Shown here: positions 17,025-26,298 of the stretch, piece by piece | Position numbering within the stretch: the stretch's first letter is position 1 | How the letters are laid out: every line of letters starts with the position of its first letter | Assembly: GCA_964504155.1 (NCBI GenBank) | Contig: CAZDCZ010000005.1 | Span: 1 to 53,114, forward strand | Length of the DNA: 53,114 nucleotides | From: CAZDCZ01 sp964504155 | Lineage (GTDB): Bacteria; Bacteroidota; Bacteroidia; Bacteroidales; UBA12077 | Direction of reading: 5' to 3' | Notes under the pieces: generated by a model | What the model saw: only the letters and a program-made list of their open reading frames with translations | Told to the model about the DNA's origin: nothing | Databases searched by the model: none | Position numbers and translations under genes: made by a program

Positions 17025-19556
17025 ATGGACGCAAAGTTTTCACAACGAATAAAAGATGTATTAATATATAGTAAAGAAGAAGCAATACGTCTTGGTAACT
17101 CATATATAGGCACAGAACATCTATTATTAGGAATTTTAAGAGATGGCGAAGGATTAGCAGTAGAGATTTTAGAAAAATCGAAAATAGACTTTTCTGAATT
17201 AAAAAAAGCTATTGAAAATAGAATTAAATCGGACGATTTAGTTACTGTAGAAAATATCGACAATATGCCTTTATTTAAAACCGCAGAGAGAGCTCTTAAA
17301 TTAGTTTATTTAGAGGCTAAATCGTTTAATACTACTACAATAAATACTGGTCATTTGTTATTAGCAATTTTGAAAGACGAGAATAATCTTGCAACTCAAA
17401 TGTTAGACGAACAACACATCGATTATTATACAGTAAAATCATATATGGAAAATAAGTTACCTAAACTTCGGGCAGATTTTGGCGAAGACGATGATGCCGA
17501 AATACCTTTTGAAAATAGTAAAAACAATCCTAAAGGAAGTGGAAGTGATGCTCCAAAAAGTAAATCGGAAACGCCCGTACTCGATAATTTTGGAATTGAC
17601 CTAACTAAAGCAGCCGAAGACGATGCCTTAGACCCTATTGTTGGTCGCGATAGAGAAATCGAAAGGTTAGCTCAAATTCTTAGTAGAAGAAAGAAAAATA
17701 ATCCTGTATTAATAGGAGAACCCGGAGTTGGGAAATCGGCTATTGTTGAAGGTTTAGCACTAAGAATTGTTAATAGAAAAGTTTCTAGAGTATTATTCGA
17801 CAAAAGGATTATTACTCTTGATTTGGCATCTGTTGTTGCCGGAACAAAATATCGTGGACAATTTGAAGAAAGAATGAAAGCTATTCTTAATGAATTGTCG
17901 AAAACAACAAATATTATTTTGTTTATTGATGAGATACATACTATTGTTGGCGCCGGAGGAGCAACAGGTTCTTTAGATGCAGCAAATATGCTGAAACCAT
18001 CTTTAGCAAGAGGAGAAATACAATGTATTGGAGCAACAACATTAGATGAATATCGTCAAAATATTGAAAAAGATGGTGCTTTAGAGAGAAGGTTTCAGAA
18101 GATAATTGTTAATCCTACCTCAGAAGAAGAAACCGTTGAAATATTACACAATATTAAACAACGGTACGAGGAGCATCATAATGTAAATTATACCGATGAT
18201 GCAATAAGTGCATGTGTATCGTTAACTATGCGTTATATTAGCGATAGGCATTTACCCGATAAAGCCATAGATGCTTTAGACGAGTCTGGTTCAAGAGTTC
18301 ATATTTCAAATATTAATGTTCCTCCAAAAATTATTAATCTAGAGAAAAAGATTGAAAAAGTAAGAAACGAAAAAATTAATGCTGTGAAGAATCAAAATTT
18401 TGAATCGGCAGCAAATTATCGCGATAATGAAAAACAACTTATCGATAGTCTTGAAAAGGAAAAGAAAAATTGGGAAAAAGATTTATTGAAAAATAGAGAA
18501 ACAGTATCTGAAGAAGAAGTTGCAGAAGTTATTGCAATGATGACAGGCGTTCCTGTTCAGAGAATAGCTCAATCGGAAGGTAAACGTTTATTAAAAATGG
18601 GTGACGAAATTAAAAAAAGAGTTGTAGGACAAGACGATGCTATAAAAAAAATAGTAAAATCGATACAGAGAAATCGTGCCGGATTGAAAGACCCAAATAA
18701 ACCTATTGGCTCGTTTATTTTTTTAGGTCCTACGGGTGTCGGAAAAACACAACTGGCAAAAATCCTTTCATTATTTTTATTTGATAGCATCGATAATTTA
18801 ATCCGTATGGATATGAGTGAATATATGGAAAAATTCTCTGTTTCGCGCCTTGTGGGAGCTCCTCCGGGATATATTGGTTACGAAGAAGGAGGACAATTAA
18901 CCGAAAAAGTGCGAAGAAAACCTTATTCTGTTGTCTTGCTTGATGAAATAGAAAAAGCACATCCTGATATTTTTCATATATTACTACAAATTTTAGACGA
19001 AGGTCAAATAACCGATAGTTTGGGTCGTAAAATCGATTTTAGGAATACTATAATCATTATGACATCGAATATTGGAAGCCGTCAATTGAAAGATTTTGGA
19101 CAAGGTGTAGGATTTTCTACAAAAGCAAAGCAAGATTCAGTAAAATCTAATACCCAAAGTGTTATCCAAAATGCGCTTAAAAGAACTTTTGCTCCTGAAT
19201 TTCTTAATAGATTAGACGATGTTGTAATATTTAATTCGTTAACTAAAGAAGACATTAATAAAATTATTGAAATAGAATTACTCGGTTTGTACGATAGAGT
19301 TATAAAACTAGGTTATAAAATTGAAATTACAGACGATGCTAAAGAGTTTATTGCTAATAAAGGATTCGATAGTCAGTTTGGTGCCAGACCCTTAAAAAGA
19401 GCGATACAAAAATATGTAGAAGACCCTATGGCCGAGATAATTATTAGAACAACTATTAAAGAAGGGGATTTATTATATGTTGAATTAAATAAAGAAAAAG
19501 ATAAAATTATTATTACACATAAAAAAATGGGGACAAAAGAAATAGAAAATAAATAA
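17025..19556 (+). CDS. clpC: ATP-dependent Clp protease ATP-binding subunit ClpC
   Basis: 843 residues. The start at 17025 gives the standard N-terminus MDAKFSQRIKDVLIYSKEEA; an upstream in-frame Met adds 13 unlikely residues. The features in order are a double Clp-N domain, AAA+ module 1 with Walker A GEPGVGKSA (about 232) and Walker B ILFIDEIHT, a middle segment with a UVR-like motif (QNFESAANYRDNEKQLIDSL), and AAA+ module 2 with Walker A GPTGVGKT (about 568) and Walker B VVLLDEIEKA. The ClpP-docking tripeptide appears as VGF in GQGVGFSTKA. It unfolds substrates and feeds them to ClpP (not in the window). Confidence 0.96.
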   Translation: MDAKFSQRIKDVLIYSKEEAIRLGNSYIGTEHLLLGILRDGEGLAVEILEKSKIDFSELKKAIENRIKSDDLVTVENIDNMPLFKTAERALKLVYLEAKSFNTTTINTGHLLLAILKDENNLATQMLDEQHIDYYTVKSYMENKLPKLRADFGEDDDAEIPFENSKNNPKGSGSDAPKSKSETPVLDNFGIDLTKAAEDDALDPIVGRDREIERLAQILSRRKKNNPVLIGEPGVGKSAIVEGLALRIVNRKVSRVLFDKRIITLDLASVVAGTKYRGQFEERMKAILNELSKTTNIILFIDEIHTIVGAGGATGSLDAANMLKPSLARGEIQCIGATTLDEYRQNIEKDGALERRFQKIIVNPTSEEETVEILHNIKQRYEEHHNVNYTDDAISACVSLTMRYISDRHLPDKAIDALDESGSRVHISNINVPPKIINLEKKIEKVRNEKINAVKNQNFESAANYRDNEKQLIDSLEKEKKNWEKDLLKNRETVSEEEVAEVIAMMTGVPVQRIAQSEGKRLLKMGDEIKKRVVGQDDAIKKIVKSIQRNRAGLKDPNKPIGSFIFLGPTGVGKTQLAKILSLFLFDSIDNLIRMDMSEYMEKFSVSRLVGAPPGYIGYEEGGQLTEKVRRKPYSVVLLDEIEKAHPDIFHILLQILDEGQITDSLGRKIDFRNTIIIMTSNIGSRQLKDFGQGVGFSTKAKQDSVKSNTQSVIQNALKRTFAPEFLNRLDDVVIFNSLTKEDINKIIEIELLGLYDRVIKLGYKIEITDDAKEFIANKGFDSQFGARPLKRAIQKYVEDPMAEIIIRTTIKEGDLLYVELNKEKDKIIITHKKMGTKEIENK

Positions 19557-19623
19557 TATTATTTATTTTCTAAAGAAAATATTGTCTAAAAAGTAAAGTT
19601 GCAAGTTTTTATATGTCATATTG

Positions 19624-19674
19624 AGCAAAGTCGAAATATCTTATTTTTAAACTAATAGATATTTCGACTTTGCT
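19624..19674. repeat. Perfect 18-bp inverted repeat, REP-like
   Basis: Arms 19624-19641 and 19657-19674 are perfect reverse complements (AGCAAAGTCGAAATATCT) around a 15-base loop, between the convergent clpC and rimO ends. The arm resembles the dispersed Bacteroidota word TTGAGC(A/G)AAGTCGA(A/G)A found between genes. It could serve as a bidirectional terminator structure. Confidence 0.6.
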
Positions 19675-19786
19675 ACTAATAACAATAATATGTGTAAGTA
19701 AAAAAGTTAGCTAAACCACTTTTTTTGCTAAATCAAAATCCAGAGAATAAAATATATTGTAAAGTTACTATAATACAGTTTTATAA

Positions 19787-21088
19787 TTAATTTATTATTT
19801 CTCCGAAGAGATCAAAATCGTCGGCAGAAGTAATTTTAACATTATAGAAATTTCCTGTTTCAACTTCCTGATTTTTAGTAATTAATACTTCATTATCAAC
19901 TTCCGGAGAATCGAATTCTGTACGACCAATAATAAACTCTTCATCAATACGATCGATAATAACTTTGAAAGTTTTTCCTATTTTTTTTGTATTAAGTTCG
20001 TGAGATATAGATTGTTGGAGATCCATAATTTTATTAGCTCTTTCCTGTTTTATTTCTTCAGGAACATTATCTTCAAAATTTTCTGCCGAGTATGTATTTT
20101 CTTCTTCGGAGTATGTAAATACACCTAAGCGTTCGAATTTTGCAAATTTTACGAATTCCATTAATTCATTAAAATCTTCTTCTGTTTCATCGGGATGACC
20201 AACTAGTAGAGTTGTTCTGAGAGAAATATTTGGTATTTTTTTTCTAAATAATTTTATTAATTCATAAGTTTTATCTTTCCCTATTCCACGACGCATATTT
20301 TTTAATACACTGTCGCTAATATGTTGAACCGGGATATCCAGATATTTACAAATATTTTCCTTTTTATTGATAACATCAATAACATTTTCAGGAAATTTCG
20401 ATGGAAAAGCATAATGTAAGCGTAGCCATTCTAAACCTTTAATATCTGATAGTTTTTCTATCAATTCGGCTAGTTTAAATTCATTATATATATCGTAACC
20501 ATAATACGATAAATCTTGAGCAATAAGAATAATTTCTTTAGCTCCATCTTTAACAAGGCGTTGAGTTTCTTCAACTAATACCTCAATCGATTTTGATTTA
20601 TGTTTACCTTTTATTAATGGAATAGCGCAAAAAGAACAAGATCTATCGCAACCATCAGAAATTTTTAGATATGCATAATGTTTGGGAGTTGTAATTGTTC
20701 TGACATTTTCTAGAGATTTATTGTATGATGAATCTAATGATTTAACTATTTTGGGAATGTCGTAAACGCCAAAAAAATTATCAGCAAATTTTATTTCGTT
20801 TTGTAATTCTTCTTTATATCGTTCCGCTAGGCAACCAAAAACAATAAGTTTTTCTAAATCACCATTTTTTCTTGCTTCCTCATATTGAAGAATCATTTCT
20901 ATAGATTCTTGTTTGGCATCGTTAATAAAACCACAAGTGTTAATTATAACAATATCATTATCGAGTCTGTCAGAGTCATGAACAATATCAAATTTATTTT
21001 CTTCGAGCTGCTTAATTAGATATTCAGAATCGACTAAATTCTTAGAACAGCCCATTGTAATAACATTTACTTTTTTCTTATTGTTCAT
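19787..21088 (-). CDS. rimO: Ribosomal protein S12 methylthiotransferase RimO
   Basis: 433 residues. The N-terminal UPF0004 domain holds cluster cysteines 14, 52 and 86 (MGCSKNLVDSE is typical of RimO rather than MiaB). The radical-SAM motif is C147-x3-C151-x2-C154 (SDGCDRSCSFCAIP). A C-terminal TRAM domain follows (about 370-433). It adds a methylthio group to the conserved Asp of ribosomal protein S12. It lies 50 bases after ftsY on the same strand, in the conserved Bacteroidota rpmB-rpmG-ftsY-rimO order. Confidence 0.97.
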   Translation of the reverse strand: MNNKKKVNVITMGCSKNLVDSEYLIKQLEENKFDIVHDSDRLDNDIVIINTCGFINDAKQESIEMILQYEEARKNGDLEKLIVFGCLAERYKEELQNEIKFADNFFGVYDIPKIVKSLDSSYNKSLENVRTITTPKHYAYLKISDGCDRSCSFCAIPLIKGKHKSKSIEVLVEETQRLVKDGAKEIILIAQDLSYYGYDIYNEFKLAELIEKLSDIKGLEWLRLHYAFPSKFPENVIDVINKKENICKYLDIPVQHISDSVLKNMRRGIGKDKTYELIKLFRKKIPNISLRTTLLVGHPDETEEDFNELMEFVKFAKFERLGVFTYSEEENTYSAENFEDNVPEEIKQERANKIMDLQQSISHELNTKKIGKTFKVIIDRIDEEFIIGRTEFDSPEVDNEVLITKNQEVETGNFYNVKITSADDFDLFGEIIN

Positions 21089-21138
21089 TTTACTATTTAC
21101 TATTTACTATTTATTATTATTTATTGTTTGCTGAATAA

Positions 21139-22086
21139 TTAAATAAACAATGAATCGACAAATTCCGATTTATTAAAAATTTGCAAATCTTCTATTTTTT
21201 CACCAATTCCAATATACTTTACCGGAATTTTAAATTGGTCAGATATTCCTATTACTACACCTCCTTTAGCTGTTCCATCTAATTTAGTGAGAGCTAAGGC
21301 GTTTACATCGGTAACATTAATGAATTGTTTTGCTTGTTCAAAAGCATTTTGCCCTGTTGAACCATCAAGAACAAGAAGTATTTCATGAGGAGCATCAGGA
21401 ATAACTTTTTGCATTACTTTTTTTATTTTCCCTAATTCATTCATTAAGTTTATTTTATTATGTAATCGTCCGGCGGTATCAATAATAACAATATCTGCAT
21501 TATTTGCTTTTGCAGATGATAGTGCATCGAAAGCTACAGAAGCAGGATCAGAACCCATCTTTTGTTTAATAATAGGTACTCCTACACGATCTGCCCATAT
21601 TGTTAATTGGTCAACGGCAGCTGCTCGAAAGGTATCGGACGCTCCGAGGTAAACTTTCTTACCCATATTTTTAAATTGGTAAGCTAATTTACCAATAGTA
21701 GTAGTTTTTCCAACTCCATTAACTCCAACAACCATTATTACATAAGGTACATTTTCCGATGAGTATGAGATATCTATTTCATTAGTGTCATTTTCTATTA
21801 GTAAGGAAGAAATTTCTTCTTTTAAAATAATATTTAATTCATTAATGCCTAAATATCTATCTTTAGAAACTCTTTTTTCTATTCTTTCAATAATTTTTAT
21901 GGTGGTATTGACACCAACATCTGATGTAATAAGAATTTCTTCTAATTCATCGAGTACTGTATCGTCAACTTTTGATTTTCCAACAATTGTTCGAGAAAGC
22001 TTTTTAAAAATATTCTCTTTTGTTTTCTTTAAACCTTTATTTAATGTTGTTTTTTTATCTTTCGAAAAAACTCCTAATGTAGCCAT
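21139..22086 (-). CDS. ftsY: Signal recognition particle receptor FtsY
   Basis: 315 residues, the compact form without a long acidic N-terminal extension. The NG GTPase domain has G1 GVNGVGKTTT (121-130), DTFRAAAVDQL, G3 DTAGRLHN, G4 TKLDGTAKGG and a closing GIGEKIEDL. It docks SRP-ribosome complexes at the membrane translocon. A strong terminator lies upstream between it and DUF4295, so it probably has its own promoter. Confidence 0.97.
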   Translation of the reverse strand: MATLGVFSKDKKTTLNKGLKKTKENIFKKLSRTIVGKSKVDDTVLDELEEILITSDVGVNTTIKIIERIEKRVSKDRYLGINELNIILKEEISSLLIENDTNEIDISYSSENVPYVIMVVGVNGVGKTTTIGKLAYQFKNMGKKVYLGASDTFRAAAVDQLTIWADRVGVPIIKQKMGSDPASVAFDALSSAKANNADIVIIDTAGRLHNKINLMNELGKIKKVMQKVIPDAPHEILLVLDGSTGQNAFEQAKQFINVTDVNALALTKLDGTAKGGVVIGISDQFKIPVKYIGIGEKIEDLQIFNKSEFVDSLFI

Positions 22087-22161
22087 GCTAAACTTTATAT
22101 ATATAGTAAACAGATGATTTTCAGAGTATAAAATTAAGAAATATTACTTAATTTATTGATA

Positions 22162-22198
22162 AAAAAAAGCTTTCTTTTTAAAGAAAGCTTTTTTTTAA
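22162..22198 (-). terminator. Rho-independent terminator after the rpmB-rpmG-DUF4295 operon
   Basis: AAAGCTTTCTTT pairs with AAAGAAAGCTTT, with A and T runs on the two sides, so it can work on either strand. It sits 18 bases after the DUF4295 stop and ends the ribosomal-protein transcript before ftsY. Confidence 0.85.
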
Positions 22199-22215
22199 TA
22201 GTAAAATATTTTTTA

Positions 22216-22365
22216 TTATTTTGAGAAAAATTCTTTTATTTTTTCATTAACAATCATTCCTTCAGAAAAAGAGTGACCATTTGTTTCATTTTTCACCATT
22301 TTAATACATTTTGTATGCGTTCTTCCTGAACCTGTTTGCAATGATGCTACTGCTTTTTTAGCCAT
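22216..22365 (-). CDS. DUF4295 small protein
   Basis: 49 residues: begins MAKKAVASLQTGSGRTHTK and ends MIVNEKIKEFFSK. This short protein is specific to Bacteroidota, where it always follows rpmB and rpmG, and it is often missed by gene callers because of its size. It starts 12 bases after the end of rpmG, so it is in the same transcript. The basic, ribosomal-protein-like sequence and the position suggest a ribosome-linked role, but this is inference. Confidence 0.9.
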   Translation of the reverse strand: MAKKAVASLQTGSGRTHTKCIKMVKNETNGHSFSEGMIVNEKIKEFFSK

Positions 22366-22377
22366 AATTCAATAGTA

Positions 22378-22560
22378 TTATTTAATTTCTTTATGAATAG
22401 TTACTTTTTTCAATATAGGATTATATTTCTTTAGTTCCATTCTTCCAGGTGTGTTCTTCTTATTTTTTGTTGTAATATATCTTGATGTTCCTGGAACACC
22501 TGACTGTTTATGTTCAGTACATTCTAATATTACTTGTATCCTATTTCCTTTTTTTGCCAT
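22378..22560 (-). CDS. rpmG: 50S ribosomal protein L33
   Basis: 60 residues. GNRIQVILECTEHKQSGVPG and SRYITTKNKKNTPGRMELKK followed by YNPILKKVTIHKEIK are standard Bacteroidota L33. Only one Cys is present, so this is the zinc-independent form. It lies 12 bases after rpmB. Confidence 0.98.
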   Translation of the reverse strand: MAKKGNRIQVILECTEHKQSGVPGTSRYITTKNKKNTPGRMELKKYNPILKKVTIHKEIK

Positions 22561-22572
22561 TTCTTATCCCTC

Positions 22573-22821
22573 TTATGTGTTAAATGTTTTTAAAAATCCA
22601 TCTCTTTTAGCGTCTTCAAGGGCAACTTTTAAGCCTTTTTTATTTATTGTACGCATACCATTAGCTGACACTTTTAAAGTAATCCAACGGTCTTCTTCTT
22701 CGAAATAGAATCTACGTGTAGCTAGGTTAGGATAAAATTTTCTTTTTACATGTTTCTTCGAATGAGAAACATGATTTCCTACCATTACTTTTTTTCCAGT
22801 TATTTGACAAATTCTTGACAT
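22573..22821 (-). CDS. rpmB: 50S ribosomal protein L28
   Basis: 82 residues. The start MSRICQITGKKVMVGNHVSH and the core KRKFYPNLATRRFYFEEEDR are typical L28. First gene of the rpmB-rpmG-DUF4295 operon. Confidence 0.98.
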   Translation of the reverse strand: MSRICQITGKKVMVGNHVSHSKKHVKRKFYPNLATRRFYFEEEDRWITLKVSANGMRTINKKGLKVALEDAKRDGFLKTFNT

Positions 22822-23223
22822 CGTTATATAATTTTTTTTTACTTTTTTCTCAAACAGGTTGCAAAATACGTGATTATTATTTAATAATTCAAATTATTGA
22901 ACAATTATTTTACAATATTGTTTGTTTTTTTTTGTTTTTTGTCTTTTTCAATGATTAAGACAGATAAAAATGAGTTTTATTCTAATAATTTCCCATTTTG
23001 AAATACTATGATATATTTGTTTTTATTTAATAATTCAAAATAGTTTTTTTAGAGCGAACAAAAATAGTATTTTTATTGGAGATAATTGCAATTTTCAAAA
23101 TAAATAAATCTTTCTTTATAATTACTTTAATTAAAGTATCGTAAGTATTACAATATAAGTATGTAATGCATATTTATTTATGTATAATATAATTTAGTAA
23201 TATCATATTAGAAAAAATGAGCA
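22822..23223. other. AT-rich intergenic region upstream of rpmB
   Basis: About 400 bases between the end of cinA and the start of rpmB, both on the minus strand. It must contain the ribosomal operon promoter. I see no open frame, strong hairpin or RNA gene in it. Confidence 0.4.
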
Positions 23224-24465
23224 TTAAGTATTAATTATCATTTCTCGAAGCATATTTAACGCTTTAAGCGATGTTTTTTGAATATTTACTTCTCGATTGT
23301 TTTTGAATAAAAATTTTTTTGATATTGTTTTTTCTCTATTTGAAACAGCAATCCATATTGTACCAACAGGTTTTTCAGGTGTACCTCCACCCGGCCCTGC
23401 TATTCCGGATGTTGCAATTGAATAATCGGTGTCAAATTGCTTTCTTGCTCCTATGGCCATTTCTTCCACTACAACTTTACTTACGGCGCCGTATTGATTT
23501 ATATTACAGTTTTTTACGCTTAATATCTTTTGCTTAATAATATTTGAGTAGGCTACAATTCCTCCTGCAAAATAATTAGAACATCCCGGTACAGATGTAA
23601 TTAAACCAGCAATATTCCCTCCGCTACAACTCTCGGCAACACTTAGTGTTTTATTTCTTTTGCTTAATAAGTCTCCAATTTGTTTTTCAATAAACTCGTT
23701 ATTAGTACTAATAATATTTTTTGGAATCAGGGCAGATATTTTTTTTACTTCCGAGTTTATGATCGATATTATTTTATTCTCGTCTTTGCCTCTTGCACTT
23801 AAGCGTAATTTTACCATTCCCGGTGAAGGAAGATAAGCTAAAGAGATATCGGCATGTAAATTATTCTCCCACTGTTTTATTTTTTCTGCAAGTTCCGATT
23901 CCGGAATTCCTTGAGTAATAATATTTCTATGTACAATATAATTACCTGTAAACAGTTTTTTTAACTTAGGAATTACTTCGTTTACTATTATATCTTTCAT
24001 CTCAAAAGGCACACCTGGTAATGAGATATAAATTTTATTGTTTTCTTCGAACCACATTCCCGGAGCTGTGCCTAAATTGTTTTTTAATATTTTGCACGAT
24101 TCAGGTACTTCGGCTTGTTTAATGTTATTGTCGTTAATATTTACATTCTTAGCACTTAAAATAGCTTTAATATGACTTAAAACATTATGGTTCAAAATCA
24201 ATTTTGTTTTAAAATAATCTGCAAGACTTTGTTTTGTAATATCATCGTTTGTAGGGCCTAAACCTCCTGTAATAATTACAATTTTAGTGTTTGAGTCAAT
24301 ATTGCTGATTGATTGAAATATTGCATCTCTGGTATCGCTTATCGATGTAATTTTTGTAACATCAATACCAATATTATTTAATTGATTTCCAATAAAAGCC
24401 GAATTGCTATCAACAGTTTGACCAATTAATATTTCATCGCCAATTGTAATTATCTCTGCTTTCAT
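23224..24465 (-). CDS. cinA: CinA-family protein, nicotinamide-nucleotide amidohydrolase
   Basis: 413 residues, two domains. The N-terminal MoCF-like domain (MKAEIITIGDEILIGQTVDS, TGGLGPTNDDITKQSL) is the COG1058 pyrophosphatase part. The C-terminal domain (TLSVAESCSGGNIAGLITSVPGC, SGIAGPGGGTPEKPVGT) is the NMN deamidase, with the catalytic serine region in ESCSGG. The full-length form recycles NMN to NaMN in NAD metabolism. Expected length and no defects. Confidence 0.96.
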   Translation of the reverse strand: MKAEIITIGDEILIGQTVDSNSAFIGNQLNNIGIDVTKITSISDTRDAIFQSISNIDSNTKIVIITGGLGPTNDDITKQSLADYFKTKLILNHNVLSHIKAILSAKNVNINDNNIKQAEVPESCKILKNNLGTAPGMWFEENNKIYISLPGVPFEMKDIIVNEVIPKLKKLFTGNYIVHRNIITQGIPESELAEKIKQWENNLHADISLAYLPSPGMVKLRLSARGKDENKIISIINSEVKKISALIPKNIISTNNEFIEKQIGDLLSKRNKTLSVAESCSGGNIAGLITSVPGCSNYFAGGIVAYSNIIKQKILSVKNCNINQYGAVSKVVVEEMAIGARKQFDTDYSIATSGIAGPGGGTPEKPVGTIWIAVSNREKTISKKFLFKNNREVNIQKTSLKALNMLREMIINT

Positions 24466-24531
24466 GTTTTAAATTTTTTATTGTTGATTTTTAGCTTTGT
24501 ACAACGATTTTTTTTGTTGGAAAACGAATAT

Positions 24532-25773
24532 TTAATTGTTAGTTATTTTGTCTAACGCTTCTATTCTCTTTAATAATGGTGGATGCGAATAATTAAAAAA
24601 CACATATAAAGGATGTGGTGTAAGGTTAGATAAATTATTTACCGATAGTTTTTTTAATGCATCTATTAATGAATTAGGATCTAAGTATTCTCCTGCAAAT
24701 TTATCGGCTTCGTATTCATTTTTACGTGAAAAAATATTCATTCCTAATCCTAAAATAGTCGAAATAGGACTATATAGTAATCCAAAGGCAACCAGACCTA
24801 AATGAAAACCTGTTTGTTCGGCACTCAAGGCTTCTGACAATGCAGGATTGCCAACAAGTAACGATAAAATATATAATGTTATTCCTGTTTGAAGAATAGA
24901 TAAAATTATTGATACTAAAGTGTGTTTCTTTTTGTAGTGACCAATCTCGTGAGCTAGTACTGCTGTTATCTCGTTATGTGTAAGTTTATCGAGAAGAGTA
25001 TCGAAAAGAATAATTTTTTTCTTTTTTCCTAAACCACTAAAATATGCATTTGCCTTAGTGCTTCTTTTCGAACCATCGATAATAAAAATATTATCGAGTG
25101 TATAATCTGTTTTTTTGCAGAAATTAAATATCGATTTCTTTAACTCTCCATCTTCAAGAGGTTTTAATTTATTAAATAATGGTACAATAAGACTAGTATA
25201 AAACATTGTCATAAAAATCATGAATACACTAATCAGTAACCAAGTATAAATCCAAAACATATCGGCAGTTAATTGATAAAACCATACTATTAACGATAAA
25301 ATTCCACCACCAATAATAGCAGCTATTACCCAGCCTTTTATTTTATCGAGAATAAAAGTTTTAGGTGTTGTTTTGTTAAAACCAAATTTGTCTTCGATAA
25401 CAAAGGTTTGATAAATAGAGAATGGAATGTTTATTATATCGGAAGCAAACATTATAATTCCGAAAAACAAAAGCGAAATAACTATAGAATTATCGGAAAT
25501 GCTTCTTGCAATATTATCGACAAAAGCAAAGCCCTTGAAATATAAGAATCCCAATATTAGTAGTAAATTAAACGTGCTTGTAAGAAAGCCAAATCGCTGA
25601 TTTATTTTATTGTATTTCTGAGATTTTGCGTATTTTTCTTCGCTGTATATTCCTTTTAATTTTTCGGGCAACTTACTGTTTCGTCTTGTAGAATTTAAGT
25701 AATCGAGTATCTGCTCAATTACATAATCGAATAATAGAAAGGCAATTATTAAGTAAAATATAATTTGATGCAT
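24532..25773 (-). CDS. M48-family membrane metalloprotease (Ste24/CAAX-protease type)
   Basis: 413 residues with about six to seven membrane segments. The zinc motif is H275-E-I-G-H279 in ITAVLAHEIGHYKKKH, with the third ligand in RKNEYEADKFAGEYL. The N-terminal Ste24-type segment (FGFNKTTPKTFILDKIKGW) is present. In eukaryotes the family trims prenylated proteins; in bacteria it is generally thought to act in membrane protein quality control. Complete. Confidence 0.92.
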   Translation of the reverse strand: MHQIIFYLIIAFLLFDYVIEQILDYLNSTRRNSKLPEKLKGIYSEEKYAKSQKYNKINQRFGFLTSTFNLLLILGFLYFKGFAFVDNIARSISDNSIVISLLFFGIIMFASDIINIPFSIYQTFVIEDKFGFNKTTPKTFILDKIKGWVIAAIIGGGILSLIVWFYQLTADMFWIYTWLLISVFMIFMTMFYTSLIVPLFNKLKPLEDGELKKSIFNFCKKTDYTLDNIFIIDGSKRSTKANAYFSGLGKKKKIILFDTLLDKLTHNEITAVLAHEIGHYKKKHTLVSIILSILQTGITLYILSLLVGNPALSEALSAEQTGFHLGLVAFGLLYSPISTILGLGMNIFSRKNEYEADKFAGEYLDPNSLIDALKKLSVNNLSNLTPHPLYVFFNYSHPPLLKRIEALDKITNN

Positions 25774-26298
25774 AAAAATAAATAGTTTAGTTTTAAAACT
25801 ACAAAATTACAATTTACAATTTATTATTTGCTATTTTTTTATCACTATTGTCTAACTAAATAAAAAAATGCTATATTATTAATTAGTAAAAATTAGTTAG
25901 CGGATAACTTTATTAAAAACCATGTAATTAGGGCTTTATTTTTCTCAGATATTAAAACTTTGAGCTATTTGCTGACTTTATGCACAAATACTAATTATTG
26001 AGTAAGAAGTATCAAAACTTATTAAAATATGGACATAGACTCAACAATTAAAATCAAACATTTATCATTAATAATTATATTAATATAAATGAATGTCCTT
26101 ATATTTACCCAACTATAGGAGTTATATTTTGAAAATCAATTTGTTTGCTCCGAACCCTAAAGGGAGCAAATTGATTTTCTTCACTCCCTTTAGGGATGGG
26201 GAAAATGAAGAAAATCAATTTCTGAATTAGGTAAGTACACCAGATAATTATATTAATTATATTTGTAATATAAAAATTAATAATCTAAAATATTAAAT
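25774..26298. other. Intergenic region with inverted and direct repeats
   Basis: About 525 bases between divergent genes, so both promoters should lie here. The only clear structure is the repeat cluster at 26131-26224, described separately. No open frame was seen. Confidence 0.45.
26131..26224. repeat. Nested repeat: AAAATCAATT three times plus CCCTAAAGGG arms
   Basis: GAAAATCAATTTG...TTTGCTCC (26131-26151) and GGAGCAAATTGATTTTC (26163-26179) form a hairpin with a 4-base bulge. AAAATCAATT recurs directly at about 26211-26220. CCCTAAAGGG (26155-26164) and CCCTTTAGGG (26186-26195) form a second inverted pair. It looks like a dispersed palindromic repeat of the kind common between genes in this phylum. 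Confidence 0.55.

Noticed and set aside
26131..26224. A CRISPR-like array based on three AAAATCAATT copies.
   Set aside because: The copies are short, irregularly spaced and partly inverted; there are no spacers of constant length and no cas genes.
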